Program-made: the position numbers and the translations under genes | NCBI GenBank assembly: GCA_937920115.1 | Contig: CALGVF010000082.1 | Coordinates: 1-64,000, forward strand | Direction of reading: 5' to 3' | Source: an uncultured Clostridia bacterium | GTDB taxonomy: Bacteria; Bacillota; Clostridia; Christensenellales; Borkfalkiaceae | DNA length: 64,000 nucleotides | Notes under the pieces: model-generated | What the model was told of the DNA's origin: nothing | Database searches by the model: none | What the model saw: the letters and a program-made list of their open reading frames with translations, nothing else | In this document: one piece after another, positions 8,258 through 15,184 of the stretch | How the letters are laid out: each line of letters starts with the position of its first letter | How positions within the stretch are numbered: the stretch's first letter is position 1

Positions 8258-8792
8258 ACTAAAGAATACGATAATAGCGATAATCTTTGTGGTTATCGCT
8301 ATTATTATACCTGCATATATCTTAAATAAGTGGTTTGAGGCTGTTTTCTTTTTCATATGTCATTGGATTATCCGCAATCAATTTAAGTATCAATATCACT
8401 GCCCGACACACGCTCAATGCCGAATAGTGACGACGGAAATATTCGTTGTGGGTATAATTATTATCATTCCGATACGGTTTAGTTTGCTTTCGATTGTATT
8501 TCTGTGCTATACCATTGCATATGTCGGTCAATTAAAGAAACAATATAATACGAGCATAGCAAAATTAGAACGATTGACCGCACCGAAACTGTTCGATTGC
8601 GAAACGTGTAGCGAATCGGAACTGCTACGGCGTTGCGACGAGTTGCGTTTGAGTAAAGACAACAAACAACTTGCAATCGACTTCTTTATACACAAAACAA
8701 AGCAAAGCGTTATTGCTGATCAATTATGTATCAATGAAAAGTCGGTTCAGATACGAAAGAAGCGACTAAAAGAAAAATTAAATACAAAATAA
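8205..8792 (+). CDS. AgrB-like membrane protein with C-terminal helix-turn-helix
   Basis: A 195-residue protein with four or so membrane segments in the first ~125 residues and a cytoplasmic tail ending in a helix-turn-helix like sigma region 4 or LuxR (IADQLCINEKSVQIRKKRL). Between segments is an arginine followed by YHCPTHAQC: the His and the second Cys are seven apart, as the catalytic His and Cys of the AgrB peptidase are. AgrB processes the AgrD quorum-sensing peptide; an AgrB-like core fused to a DNA-binding tail would be an unusual membrane-bound regulator. The start is uncertain: TTG 8205 (weak AAGGAA site) or ATG 8235 (no ribosome site); both overlap the preceding ORF. Confidence 0.5.
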   Translation: MQKRIPRLSLMQFSTKIKLKNTIIAIIFVVIAIIIPAYILNKWFEAVFFFICHWIIRNQFKYQYHCPTHAQCRIVTTEIFVVGIIIIIPIRFSLLSIVFLCYTIAYVGQLKKQYNTSIAKLERLTAPKLFDCETCSESELLRRCDELRLSKDNKQLAIDFFIHKTKQSVIADQLCINEKSVQIRKKRLKEKLNTK

Positions 8793-8834
8793 TAGGTTTG
8801 TATCCCTTTTGTGGGTGTACAGACCTATTTTTTT
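8791..8834 (+). terminator. intrinsic terminator
   Basis: AATAGGTTTGTA (8791-8802) pairs with TACAGACCTATT (8818-8829), enclosing TCCC-TTTTGT-GGG, then a T-run. It overlaps the stop codon of the AgrB-like gene. Confidence 0.85.
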
Positions 8835-8880
8835 TGTGCTAAATTGTAGTCGAAAATAAAATGAAAGGAGCGAATGTTCA

Positions 8881-9333
8881 ATGTATTACGGAAACAACTT
8901 CGGCAATCCTATGCCGGGAATGCAACCGACGCAAGTACCTAACTACAATCCTTATAATTTTTACAACAATTATCAGCAACCGCAACAGCAATCTCAACAG
9001 CCGAAAATAAATACTAATAAGATATTTGTAAGCGGCATAGAGGACGTGAAAATGCGTATGCTTGACCCGAACAGCGACTATATATTCTTTGACAACGACA
9101 AATCTATGATATATCGCAAAGTGGTCGACGGAACGGGACATTTCGACGTAAAGGCTTATGACGTAATCGAGCATAAGGAAGTCGAGAAAACGCCCGCAGA
9201 AGCACAAAGTATTAATCCGCGAGATTTTGTCCGTAAAGAAGAATTTGAGGCTCTACAGGCGAAATTAAATACGCTAATGAATAAAATCGAGCAACAGTCG
9301 GAGGTAAAACCGAATGACGGCGTTGGATTATAA
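8881..9333 (+). CDS. Gln/Asn/Pro-rich small phage protein
   Basis: A 150-residue protein: residues 1-42 are low-complexity (Tyr, Asn, Gln, Pro), then a compact segment FVSGIEDVKMRMLDPNSDYI with following beta-like stretch, and a C-terminal coiled-coil (about 105-140). An AAAGGAG ribosome site lies 9 bp before ATG. Proteins of this layout recur in Clostridial phages ahead of the small genes seen next; a virion or scaffold-like role is inferred from that context, not demonstrated. Confidence 0.7.
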   Translation: MYYGNNFGNPMPGMQPTQVPNYNPYNFYNNYQQPQQQSQQPKINTNKIFVSGIEDVKMRMLDPNSDYIFFDNDKSMIYRKVVDGTGHFDVKAYDVIEHKEVEKTPAEAQSINPRDFVRKEEFEALQAKLNTLMNKIEQQSEVKPNDGVGL

Positions 9334-9472
9334 TATGGAAATGCAGAAAATAAAGGACCTAAAACTTAAGATTACGGACTTAAACGAGCAAATCGATAAG
9401 TTGGAGCAAGAAAATACGAAATTAAAATGCTCGTTGGAATTATTTAAACAATTTGTGAACGGAGATAAGTAA
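9314..9472 (+). CDS. short coiled-coil protein
   Basis: A 52-residue protein, almost entirely one heptad-patterned coiled coil (LKLKITDLNEQIDKLEQEN). It overlaps the 3' end of the preceding gene by 20 bp in another frame and ends one base before the next ATG, so it is part of a translationally coupled run. Oligomerisation or binding to the neighbouring coiled-coil protein is inferred. Confidence 0.65.
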   Translation: MTALDYNMEMQKIKDLKLKITDLNEQIDKLEQENTKLKCSLELFKQFVNGDK

Positions 9473-9473
9473 T

Positions 9474-9740
9474 ATGAATATTTTGAACAGCGGAATACCG
9501 CAAATGAATATGTCAAATTTGCCCCCGCAACTTATGCAAAACATACAGCAGTTAAAGCAAATGCAAGCAATGTGCAACGGAGATATAAATACGCTTGTTC
9601 AGCAGGTCGTGGCTAAAAATCCACAAATGGCACAAGCAATGCAAATGGTTCAAGGGCAGAATCCCGAAGCACTTGTAAAGCAAATGTGCAAACAAAAAGG
9701 GATAGATTTTAACGCTTTAATGCAAGCGTTAAAAGGTTAA
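9474..9740 (+). CDS. Gln/Met-rich small phage protein
   Basis: An 88-residue, Gln-, Met- and Asn-rich helical protein (PQLMQNIQQLKQMQAMCNGD; VQGQNPEALVKQMCKQKG). The family is recurrent among small Clostridial phage proteins, but no function is known to me. It follows the coiled-coil gene by 1 bp and is followed by a hairpin. Confidence 0.65.
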   Translation: MNILNSGIPQMNMSNLPPQLMQNIQQLKQMQAMCNGDINTLVQQVVAKNPQMAQAMQMVQGQNPEALVKQMCKQKGIDFNALMQALKG

Positions 9741-9745
9741 TCAGG

Positions 9746-9778
9746 TTTCAAAATCAAGACGCGCGGTGATTTTTGAAA
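9746..9778 (+). terminator. hairpin, weak terminator or RNA-processing site
   Basis: TTTCAAAATCA (9746-9756) pairs with TGATTTTTGAAA (9767-9778), one bulged base, loop GACGCGCGG. There is no downstream T-run, so partial attenuation or mRNA stabilisation is more likely than full termination. Confidence 0.5.
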
Positions 9779-9805
9779 TAATATATAATAAGGAGAAAAC
9801 AAACT

Positions 9806-10447
9806 ATGGATGGTTCTTCCGGAATTACTCCCGTAATGCCTTTAGGCGGTAATTATTCGGGATTCGGAACGGGCGGCGACGCAATTTGGCTTTTTGCTCT
9901 ACTCATATTGTTCGGTATGGGCGGCTTTGGCGGCTTTGGAGCAAACAGAGGCGTTTATGACGGCTTTATGACCGACAGACCCGCTACGGCAAACGACGTA
10001 ACTCAGGCATCGAATTTCGCCGCATTGGAAAGACAGAACAACGAAGGTGTAGCGGCAACTCGTCAGGTCGGATATGACTTGCAAACGGCAATCAAAGACG
10101 CAAACTACAACACGCTCGGCGAACTTCGCGATTTGGAAGCGGCAGTTGCGGCGGGTAGCGCACAGGCTCAGCAATGTTGTTGCACTACGCTCAGATCGAT
10201 CGATAACCTGTCCTATCAGGGTGCTATCAACACTTCGGCTATCAACGCGAACACTACGGCGGGGATTCAAAAAGTTCTCGACGCAATTTCGCAGGACAGA
10301 ATCGCTCAGATGCAGAGCAAAATTAACCAACTTGAACTTCAGCAGGCAGTTGCAGGCGTCGTAAGATATCCTATGACTTATGCTTACAGCGCGGGTCCCT
10401 CTCCGTTCTGTGGAACAGGTTGCGGCTGTAGCGGAGCAAGTTACTAA
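9806..10447 (+). CDS. glycine-rich phage protein with Cys cluster
   Basis: A 213-residue protein with an N-terminal Gly-rich stretch, one hydrophobic segment (IWLFALLILFGMGGFGGFG, about 30-48), a central helical region (about 60-175) with a CCC triplet, and a Cys/Gly-rich C-terminus (FCGTGCGCSGASY). An AAGGAG site precedes ATG. It is a widespread type of hypothetical protein in Clostridial phages located near tail-fibre or lysis genes; the membrane segment and coiled coil suggest a virion-associated or membrane-interacting role, unproven. Confidence 0.7.
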   Translation: MDGSSGITPVMPLGGNYSGFGTGGDAIWLFALLILFGMGGFGGFGANRGVYDGFMTDRPATANDVTQASNFAALERQNNEGVAATRQVGYDLQTAIKDANYNTLGELRDLEAAVAAGSAQAQQCCCTTLRSIDNLSYQGAINTSAINANTTAGIQKVLDAISQDRIAQMQSKINQLELQQAVAGVVRYPMTYAYSAGPSPFCGTGCGCSGASY

Positions 10448-10477
10448 TATCGGCTGAATTGAGCCACTAACGTCTAA

Positions 10478-10518
10478 ATAAAGGGTAAGTGGCTTGTAAT
10501 AAGTTGCTTACCCTTTAT
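10478..10518 (+). terminator. perfect 12-bp inverted repeat (attenuator-like)
   Basis: ATAAAGGGTAAG (10478-10489) pairs exactly with CTTACCCTTTAT (10507-10518). The T-run is only partial (TTTAT), so it may attenuate, or protect the mRNA of the next, probably highly expressed, gene at 10538. Confidence 0.65.
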
Positions 10519-10537
10519 CAATAAAAGGAGAAAAAGA

Positions 10538-10957
10538 ATGAGCAGAAAATCTTATGTAAAAACCGTAAACGCCAACGCGACTTCGGTTTTGGCAAACAGC
10601 ATAGTGCCTATCGGCGCGACTTTAACTACGGGTTATAATCGTTGCAATATCGAACGCGTAGGCAACAGTGTAGTAATTTACGATCGTTGCCCAAACGGAT
10701 ATAAAATTACTGCGAACGTTACGTTTACCGCGCCCGTTGCAGGAACCGTTCAACTGTTAATGCAACAGAACGGCGCGACGATAACCGGCGCAACCGCTTC
10801 AACCACGGTTACTACCGCGACGACCGAAGTCAGAAACCTTTCGTTCAGCACGATTATCAAAGCGACGAGCGGTTGTACGAACGACGTAATAACGCTTATA
10901 ACGGGACCGCTTGCAATCACTACGAGCAACGTCGAATTTGACGTAGAAAGTCTGTAA
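10538..10957 (+). CDS. beta-rich small virion-type protein
   Basis: A 139-residue, Thr/Val/Asn-rich protein with alternating beta pattern (ITANVTFTAPVAGTVQLLMQ; VTTATTEVRNLSF) and almost no Lys or Glu. The pattern resembles a jelly-roll/C1q-like domain of decoration, fibre-tip or head-fibre proteins. A strong AAAGGAG site and a preceding stable hairpin suggest high expression. Surface-exposed virion protein is the most likely role; the exact one is unknown. Confidence 0.6.
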   Translation: MSRKSYVKTVNANATSVLANSIVPIGATLTTGYNRCNIERVGNSVVIYDRCPNGYKITANVTFTAPVAGTVQLLMQQNGATITGATASTTVTTATTEVRNLSFSTIIKATSGCTNDVITLITGPLAITTSNVEFDVESL

Positions 10958-10966
10958 GGTGACGAT

Positions 10967-11173
10967 ATGAATTTTGGAGAGCAGTTTTCATTTATAGATA
11001 TAGTGTCGATTTTATCGTTTTTTATCGGACTTGAGAATCTCAGTCTGAATAAGGTTCAGGTAAACGACATAATGCAGGAATTGCAAAGTAACCAAAACGG
11101 AATGCTCTCCAAAATCATAGAGCAAAACGAGCAGATTATTCAAATGTTAAAGGAGAAAAACCGTAATGATTGA
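10967..11173 (+). CDS. small membrane-plus-coiled-coil protein
   Basis: A 68-residue protein with one short hydrophobic N-terminal segment (FIDIVSILSFFIGLENL) and a C-terminal helix with coiled-coil character (MQELQSNQNGMLSKIIEQNE). The size and layout fit a small phage membrane protein such as a holin-like or virion-anchoring protein; the hydrophobic segment is marginal. It overlaps the next gene by 8 bp. Confidence 0.6.
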   Translation: MNFGEQFSFIDIVSILSFFIGLENLSLNKVQVNDIMQELQSNQNGMLSKIIEQNEQIIQMLKEKNRND

Positions 11174-11732
11174 AGTATTTAACGAAATAAGCAACAGAAT
11201 GGTAAAAAGTATGATGTTTTACAGCGAAATGGCTGACGCTTTCGACTTTCTGTCCTTACACGGCTTAAAACGGATAATGGAAACTATGCACATAGAAACC
11301 GTTTGCGCTCGCAGAGGCTTGCATCGTTACGCTTTGAACCATTTAAACAAACTTATCGACGAGGGAAACATAACGACAGAACATTATATCGATCCGTCGT
11401 GGTTCAGTCACGTTCGGGCTGACGTAGATCCGACTACTCGAAAAAATTATCTCATAAGCGCAATGTCAAAATGGGTTGCATGGGAAGCCGAAACGAAACG
11501 TTATTATGAAGAGCGTTTCAAAAAGTTGACCGACAATTCAAAGATTGCGGAAGCGGATAAGATAAACGAACTTATTCTCTGCATTGATAAGGAATTGAAA
11601 TACTCCACAAGGAAAATGCTCGACTATAAGGGCGTGAATTACGACGCGTATTACGTAATGTACGACCAAAAAGAACTGCACGAGGAATACGAAAAGCGTT
11701 TAAAAGACGAGTTCAAAATCGAAATGTGCTAA
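11166..11732 (+). CDS. helical ferritin-like-fold phage protein
   Basis: A 188-residue, all-helical protein. The first half (YSEMADAFDFLSLHGLKRIME...CARRGLHRYALNHLNKLID) has the helix spacing of ferritin-like or DUF-type phage proteins, but a full diiron E-x-x-H pair set is not evident, so enzymatic function is not claimed. It overlaps the upstream small protein by 8 bp and ends shortly before a new promoter. Confidence 0.6.
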   Translation: MIEVFNEISNRMVKSMMFYSEMADAFDFLSLHGLKRIMETMHIETVCARRGLHRYALNHLNKLIDEGNITTEHYIDPSWFSHVRADVDPTTRKNYLISAMSKWVAWEAETKRYYEERFKKLTDNSKIAEADKINELILCIDKELKYSTRKMLDYKGVNYDAYYVMYDQKELHEEYEKRLKDEFKIEMC

Positions 11733-11749
11733 AATTTTTATAAAAAGTC

Positions 11750-11778
11750 TTGACAACTCAACTCAAATGATATATAAT
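11750..11778 (+). promoter_or_regulatory. sigma-70-type promoter
   Basis: TTGACA (11750-11755), 17-bp spacer, TATAAT (11773-11778): a full consensus match 20 bp before the ATG at 11798. Confidence 0.85.
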
Positions 11779-11797
11779 TTGCTTGAGGTGTGGTGCT

Positions 11798-12229
11798 ATG
11801 ACCGAATTTGAAACGTCCCCGAAATTTGTAACTCCCGATGATTTTTTCAATTATACGGGCAGAGATTTGCGGGCGATATTAAAACCTAACGATAATATAT
11901 CGAACAACGCGGAACTGTTTCTGAAAAACATAGAGGACGATCTGATGTTTCGTGTGGATAAACTATCTTTCAGGCTTTATCCGTGGGACGATTTGTGTCA
12001 GTATCAACTTGACTGTATGAAACGCGCCGTAATAAAGCAAGCGGAATATGTCTTAAGAAACAGCGACATTATGACCGATTCGGGTTACGACATAGAAAAA
12101 GGCAGGATAATTTCCCGTGCCGAACTCGAAGAGATCGCATTGTGTCCCGCCGCGATAGACGCGCTCAATGCGTGCGGACTTTTGAACCACGTTATTCGTA
12201 ACCATCCGAGATTCCCTCGCACGATTTAA
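11798..12229 (+). CDS. small phage protein, unknown
   Basis: A 143-residue protein. The ATG at 11798 is chosen over an in-frame TTG at 11783 because GAGGTG lies 7 bp upstream of it. The body (LFLKNIEDDLMFRVDKLSFRLYPWDDL...CMKRAVIKQAEYVLRN) is like the helical N-terminal part of gp6-type head-tail connector proteins, but it lies far from the head genes and has its own strong promoter, so the assignment is tentative. Confidence 0.55.
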   Translation: MTEFETSPKFVTPDDFFNYTGRDLRAILKPNDNISNNAELFLKNIEDDLMFRVDKLSFRLYPWDDLCQYQLDCMKRAVIKQAEYVLRNSDIMTDSGYDIEKGRIISRAELEEIALCPAAIDALNACGLLNHVIRNHPRFPRTI

Positions 12230-12247
12230 AAAAATTAAAATATTTTT

Positions 12248-12296
12248 AAAATATTGTCAACAAACGCTTGACAATATTTTTTTTATGTGTTAAAAT
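12248..12296 (+). promoter_or_regulatory. terminator hairpin overlapping a consensus promoter
   Basis: AAAATATTGTCAA (12248-12260) and TTGACAATATTTT (12268-12280) form a perfect 13-bp hairpin followed by T-residues, i.e. an intrinsic terminator for the gene before. The 3' arm contains the -35 TTGACA (12268-12273) of a promoter whose -10 is TAAAAT (12291-12296), 17-bp spacer. The same hairpin sequence recurs at 21854-21886. Confidence 0.8.
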
Positions 12297-12321
12297 CCAA
12301 TCACAAGGCAGGTGAAAAGGA

Positions 12322-12609
12322 ATGTTGAACATTAGAAAACTCAGAGGGAAAACCGGAATGTCACAACAAGAAGTGGCTGACATACTCGGGGTTTCGCGGT
12401 CCTCGGTAATGTTTTGGGAAAGTCCGATATGTAAAAATTTATCGGCGAGCGTGCAAAGTAAACTGTGTAAATTATTTAAATGTACAGCGATAGATTTGTA
12501 CGGTATGGATAATCTGAAAGTTCAGCCGACCTCGAACGAAGAAAGGCAGAGAATGATAGATTATATCCTTGCAACAATGGAGAATGAAAATGGCGACGGT
12601 AAAGAATGA
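12322..12609 (+). CDS. XRE/Cro-CI-type helix-turn-helix regulator
   Basis: A 95-residue protein with a canonical XRE helix-turn-helix at about 5-60 (LRGKTGMSQQEVADILGVSRSSVMFWE) and a short acidic tail. Such proteins bind operator DNA and control early or lysogeny genes. It is the first gene of the replication operon and is driven by the hairpin-embedded promoter. The 3' end overlaps the next gene's start by 20 bp. Confidence 0.85.
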   Translation: MLNIRKLRGKTGMSQQEVADILGVSRSSVMFWESPICKNLSASVQSKLCKLFKCTAIDLYGMDNLKVQPTSNEERQRMIDYILATMENENGDGKE

Positions 12610-12937
12610 AATCAAAGAAATTAAAGCAATTTTAAAAGAACTCGACCAAAATTCCGCGCATAAAGCGAAACTGTACGAGAAGTTAAAGGAACAAATAGGG
12701 ACTATAAAGATAGGCGTGTCGAAAGTCAACGTGTTCTTTGATTCGGCGAACGGGAACTTCGGCGTGAAAGTCGAGTATATAGTCCCGACTGAAACAATTT
12801 ATGTAACTAACGAGGGCGAAGTACTTGCAAGCGACAGATTTAAAAACATAAACGCGCTCGACCTTGTTTCGTTCGCGGATATGGAAAAGATACAGTCGGC
12901 GATTAATACGGCATTAAAAAAGACAAATAATAAATAA
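12590..12937 (+). CDS. small coiled-coil protein, unknown
   Basis: A 115-residue protein from ATG 12590, chosen because GGAG lies 7 bp upstream; an in-frame TTG at 12569 would lengthen it. The N-terminal ~45 residues form a Lys/Glu coiled coil (KNEIKEIKAILKELDQN), followed by a beta-rich domain. It is overlapped by the upstream repressor-like gene and followed by a second HTH gene. Function unknown. Confidence 0.65.
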   Translation: MATVKNEIKEIKAILKELDQNSAHKAKLYEKLKEQIGTIKIGVSKVNVFFDSANGNFGVKVEYIVPTETIYVTNEGEVLASDRFKNINALDLVSFADMEKIQSAINTALKKTNNK

Positions 12938-12987
12938 AGTGTGGAAATAGAATATGCTGTCAAAAAATTTTTTAAAGGAGAAAATTA

Positions 12988-13209
12988 ATGACGGCGAAAA
13001 GTAAATTCGGAGAGGAGTTCAAGAGGCTCGTTATCGAAAAGGGTTTAACACTTAAGGAATTATCGGAGCGTTCGGGATTGTCTGTGGCGCAGTTATCGAA
13101 TCTGCAGTCAGGACAATGCGAACCTACGGTGCAGACGATATATAAATTGTCCGAAGCATTAAATTCCGATTACGATAAATTATTCGATGCCTCGACAGAA
13201 AAAAGATGA
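12988..13209 (+). CDS. XRE-family helix-turn-helix protein
   Basis: A 73-residue protein that is nearly all an XRE DNA-binding domain (LTLKELSERSGLSVAQLSNLQSG, about 18-45). An AAAGGAG ribosome site precedes ATG, and the stop overlaps the next gene's ATG (ATGATCG). With the 12322 regulator it forms a pair of Cro/CI-type proteins controlling the replication block. Confidence 0.85.
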   Translation: MTAKSKFGEEFKRLVIEKGLTLKELSERSGLSVAQLSNLQSGQCEPTVQTIYKLSEALNSDYDKLFDASTEKR

Positions 13210-14045
13210 TCGATAAAAATTTAACGAAAGAGAATTACAGATATAATCATTATTATCTATCTTATTCTCGATTTTCAAAGTTTTTGGAATGCGAGGCGGC
13301 GGCGTTTTCGGATTATCAGACCGAGGCTTCTATTGCGTTCCTTGTAAGCTCGTATGTGGACGCTTATTTCAGTGGCGAATCCGAGCAGTTCGAGCAGGAA
13401 CATCCCGAAATGTTTAATAGCAGAACGGGCGAATTGAAAAAGGACTTTGCTCGAGCAAACGACATTATTCAAAGGGTAATACAAGACCCTACGCTTGTAC
13501 ATTTTATGAGCGGCGAAAAGCAGGCTATAATGTCGGGTGAAATCTGCGGAGTGCCTTTTAAAATCAAAATGGACTCGTACCTCAAAGACGAGGCGATAGT
13601 CGATTTGAAGATTATGAAAGACTTCGGGAAAGTTTGGTCGGACGCGTACAGAGCGTATGTGAATTTTGTAGAGGCTTACGACTACGATATCGAACTTGCG
13701 ATATTTCAAGAAATCGTTAGACAGAATACGGGCAAAACGTTGTCTTGCTATTTGGTCTGTGCAACAAAAGAAACACCGCCCGATATAGGCTTGTTTGAAA
13801 TTCCACAAGAGAAGTTAGACAAGGCTTTAGAAACGGTTAAGAACAATTTGCCGAGGTATTTACAGATACGGCAAGGAAAAGTCGCGCCGCATCGTTGCGA
13901 AAAATGCGCATATTGCAGAGCAACGAAAAAGGCAAGATTGATAAGTTACGAATATGCCGGAATGAGCGGAGATGAACTTCGCGAAGAGGGTATAGAATGT
14001 AACGACGAAAAGGTTAATCCCGAAGAATATTCGGATAAAAAATAA
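13206..14045 (+). CDS. RecE/YqaJ-like PD-(D/E)XK exonuclease
   Basis: A 279-residue protein with the layout of DUF3799/RecE-type phage nucleases: YSRFSKFLECEAAAF at the N-terminus, the active-site run VPFKIKMDSYL then AIVDLKIMKDF (D-x-K at about 137-139), and the Q-x-x-x-Y-helix EAYDYDIELAIFQEIV. The C-terminal CEKCAYCRATKK cluster suggests an iron-sulphur or zinc site, as in Cas4/AddB-type relatives. It probably resects DNA ends for single-strand annealing recombination with the DUF669 protein encoded nearby. Overlap with the preceding HTH gene is 4 bp. Confidence 0.75.
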   Translation: MIDKNLTKENYRYNHYYLSYSRFSKFLECEAAAFSDYQTEASIAFLVSSYVDAYFSGESEQFEQEHPEMFNSRTGELKKDFARANDIIQRVIQDPTLVHFMSGEKQAIMSGEICGVPFKIKMDSYLKDEAIVDLKIMKDFGKVWSDAYRAYVNFVEAYDYDIELAIFQEIVRQNTGKTLSCYLVCATKETPPDIGLFEIPQEKLDKALETVKNNLPRYLQIRQGKVAPHRCEKCAYCRATKKARLISYEYAGMSGDELREEGIECNDEKVNPEEYSDKK

Positions 14046-14059
14046 CAGGAGGGCAATTT

Positions 14060-14569
14060 ATGCATTGGAAAAATTTAGCAAACTATGATTATCTTGGGGC
14101 GTATTCGCTCGAGGGTAAAGCAGACGAAGTTGTTCTTACTATTAAGGACATCAAGCGTCAACTCGTAACAGCCGAGGGCGGGAAAAGCGAAAACTGCATT
14201 GTGGCAAGTTTTGAGGAAACGAACGTAGACGGCGTAGAAGTGAAACCTATGGTTCTGAACAAAACGAATTGCAAGACCATAGAAAAGATTTACAAGACGG
14301 GCGAAATCGAGAACTGGATCGGCAAAAGAATTAAAGTTTTTGCGACCACAACGAAATTTGCTCGCGACATCGTACCTTGCTTAAGAATCAAAGCAGAAGT
14401 ACCTGCGGCAGAGGTGTATGCTTGCGAAGTATGCGGAACGGTTATGGATAAAAAGACCTATTTTGCAACGAAGAAAGCATACGGCGCGGGCGTGTGTTCG
14501 GCTGATTGCAAGGCGAAATATTTAAGCGAAAAAAGCAACGAAGAAAATAAAGAAACTAAAGGAGAATAA
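14060..14569 (+). CDS. phage recombination-region protein with zinc ribbon
   Basis: A 169-residue protein: a beta-rich N-terminal ~115 residues of a type usually next to DUF669 (VVLTIKDIKRQLVTAEGGKS...WIGKRIKVF) and a treble-clef-like zinc ribbon, CEVCG...GVCSADCKAKY (about 122-155). An AGGAGGG ribosome site is 10 bp upstream. Position between the exonuclease and the SSB-like gene suggests an accessory DNA-binding factor in recombination/replication. Confidence 0.65.
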   Translation: MHWKNLANYDYLGAYSLEGKADEVVLTIKDIKRQLVTAEGGKSENCIVASFEETNVDGVEVKPMVLNKTNCKTIEKIYKTGEIENWIGKRIKVFATTTKFARDIVPCLRIKAEVPAAEVYACEVCGTVMDKKTYFATKKAYGAGVCSADCKAKYLSEKSNEENKETKGE

Positions 14570-14575
14570 TCAAAT

Positions 14576-15040
14576 ATGTTGCATTTTGACGGAAAAGTAG
14601 AAAACAGAGAATACGAACTTATCACAGACGGCGATTACGAGGTAACACTCGAAGCGGAATGGTCGAAAACGAAAAGCGGCGATCAGTATATAAACTGCAA
14701 GTTCACGATTCGTAAAGACGTAGACCAAAAATTCGGCGGTAGAATTATTTTCGACGGTATTTACAAAAACAAAACCACAGGCGAATATAATTCCTCGAAG
14801 ATAAACGGAATACTCAATGCAATTCCTGCGGCAAAGCAAGACTTTGAAGATTACGACGATCTTATTCAGTACATTAACGGACAGAATATGATTATTTCGA
14901 TCGTAACGCAAGAGGCGCAAGGCGATTACCCGGCAAAGAGTGTTGTGGATTATCTTTCTTACAGAATGTCCGAAAACATTCCGCAGGGAACGAAAGACGC
15001 AACTTCCGAAGAAATCGACGTAAATTCTCTTCCTTTCTAA
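14576..15040 (+). CDS. DUF669 single-stranded-DNA-binding-like protein
   Basis: A 154-residue protein of the DUF669 type (DGDYEVTLEAEWSKTKSGDQYI...FTIRKDVDQKFGGRIIFD...NGILNAIPAAKQDF). These phage proteins sit in recombination operons and act as OB-fold-like ssDNA-binding proteins. The C-terminus EEIDVNSLPF matches the acidic, Pro-Phe-ending tail by which SSBs recruit partner enzymes. It is followed by a terminator. Confidence 0.8.
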   Translation: MLHFDGKVENREYELITDGDYEVTLEAEWSKTKSGDQYINCKFTIRKDVDQKFGGRIIFDGIYKNKTTGEYNSSKINGILNAIPAAKQDFEDYDDLIQYINGQNMIISIVTQEAQGDYPAKSVVDYLSYRMSENIPQGTKDATSEEIDVNSLPF

Positions 15041-15052
15041 TTTAAAACAATC

Positions 15053-15083
15053 AAGCCCATGACAAATGGTTGTGGGCTTTTAT
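15053..15083 (+). terminator. intrinsic terminator
   Basis: AAGCCCA (15053-15059) pairs with TGGGCTT (15073-15079) followed by TTAT; it closes the DUF669 operon and abuts the tRNA-like element. Confidence 0.8.
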
Positions 15084-15162
15084 AGGCGGCGAGAGAGGGT
15101 TTCCACAACACACAGCATATTCCCCTCGGCTCAATACGGTTCAATTCCGTAGCCGCCTTCCA
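15084..15162 (+). ncRNA. tRNA-like element with encoded CCA
   Basis: AGGCGGC (15084-15090) pairs perfectly over 7 bp with GCCGCCT (15152-15158) as an acceptor stem, followed by discriminator T and CCA (15160-15162). TACGG-TTCAATT-CCGTA (15135-15151) is a perfect T-arm. The length to the discriminator is 76 nt, normal for a tRNA. The 44 nt between have no standard D or anticodon arm; the best pairing is GAGGG (15095-15099) with CCCTC (15123-15127). It lies between a terminator and the primase gene. It may be a decayed tRNA or a tRNA mimic. Confidence 0.55.
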
Positions 15163-15184
15163 AAAAAAATTTGGTGAGCGAATT

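Noticed and set aside
12322..13209. Lysogeny module
   Set aside because: Two XRE proteins are present, but no integrase, excisionase or attachment site is visible, so temperate lifestyle is not claimed.
15084..15159. Ordinary decoding tRNA
   Set aside because: No D-stem and no 5-bp anticodon stem with 7-nt loop can be formed in the 44-nt middle part.
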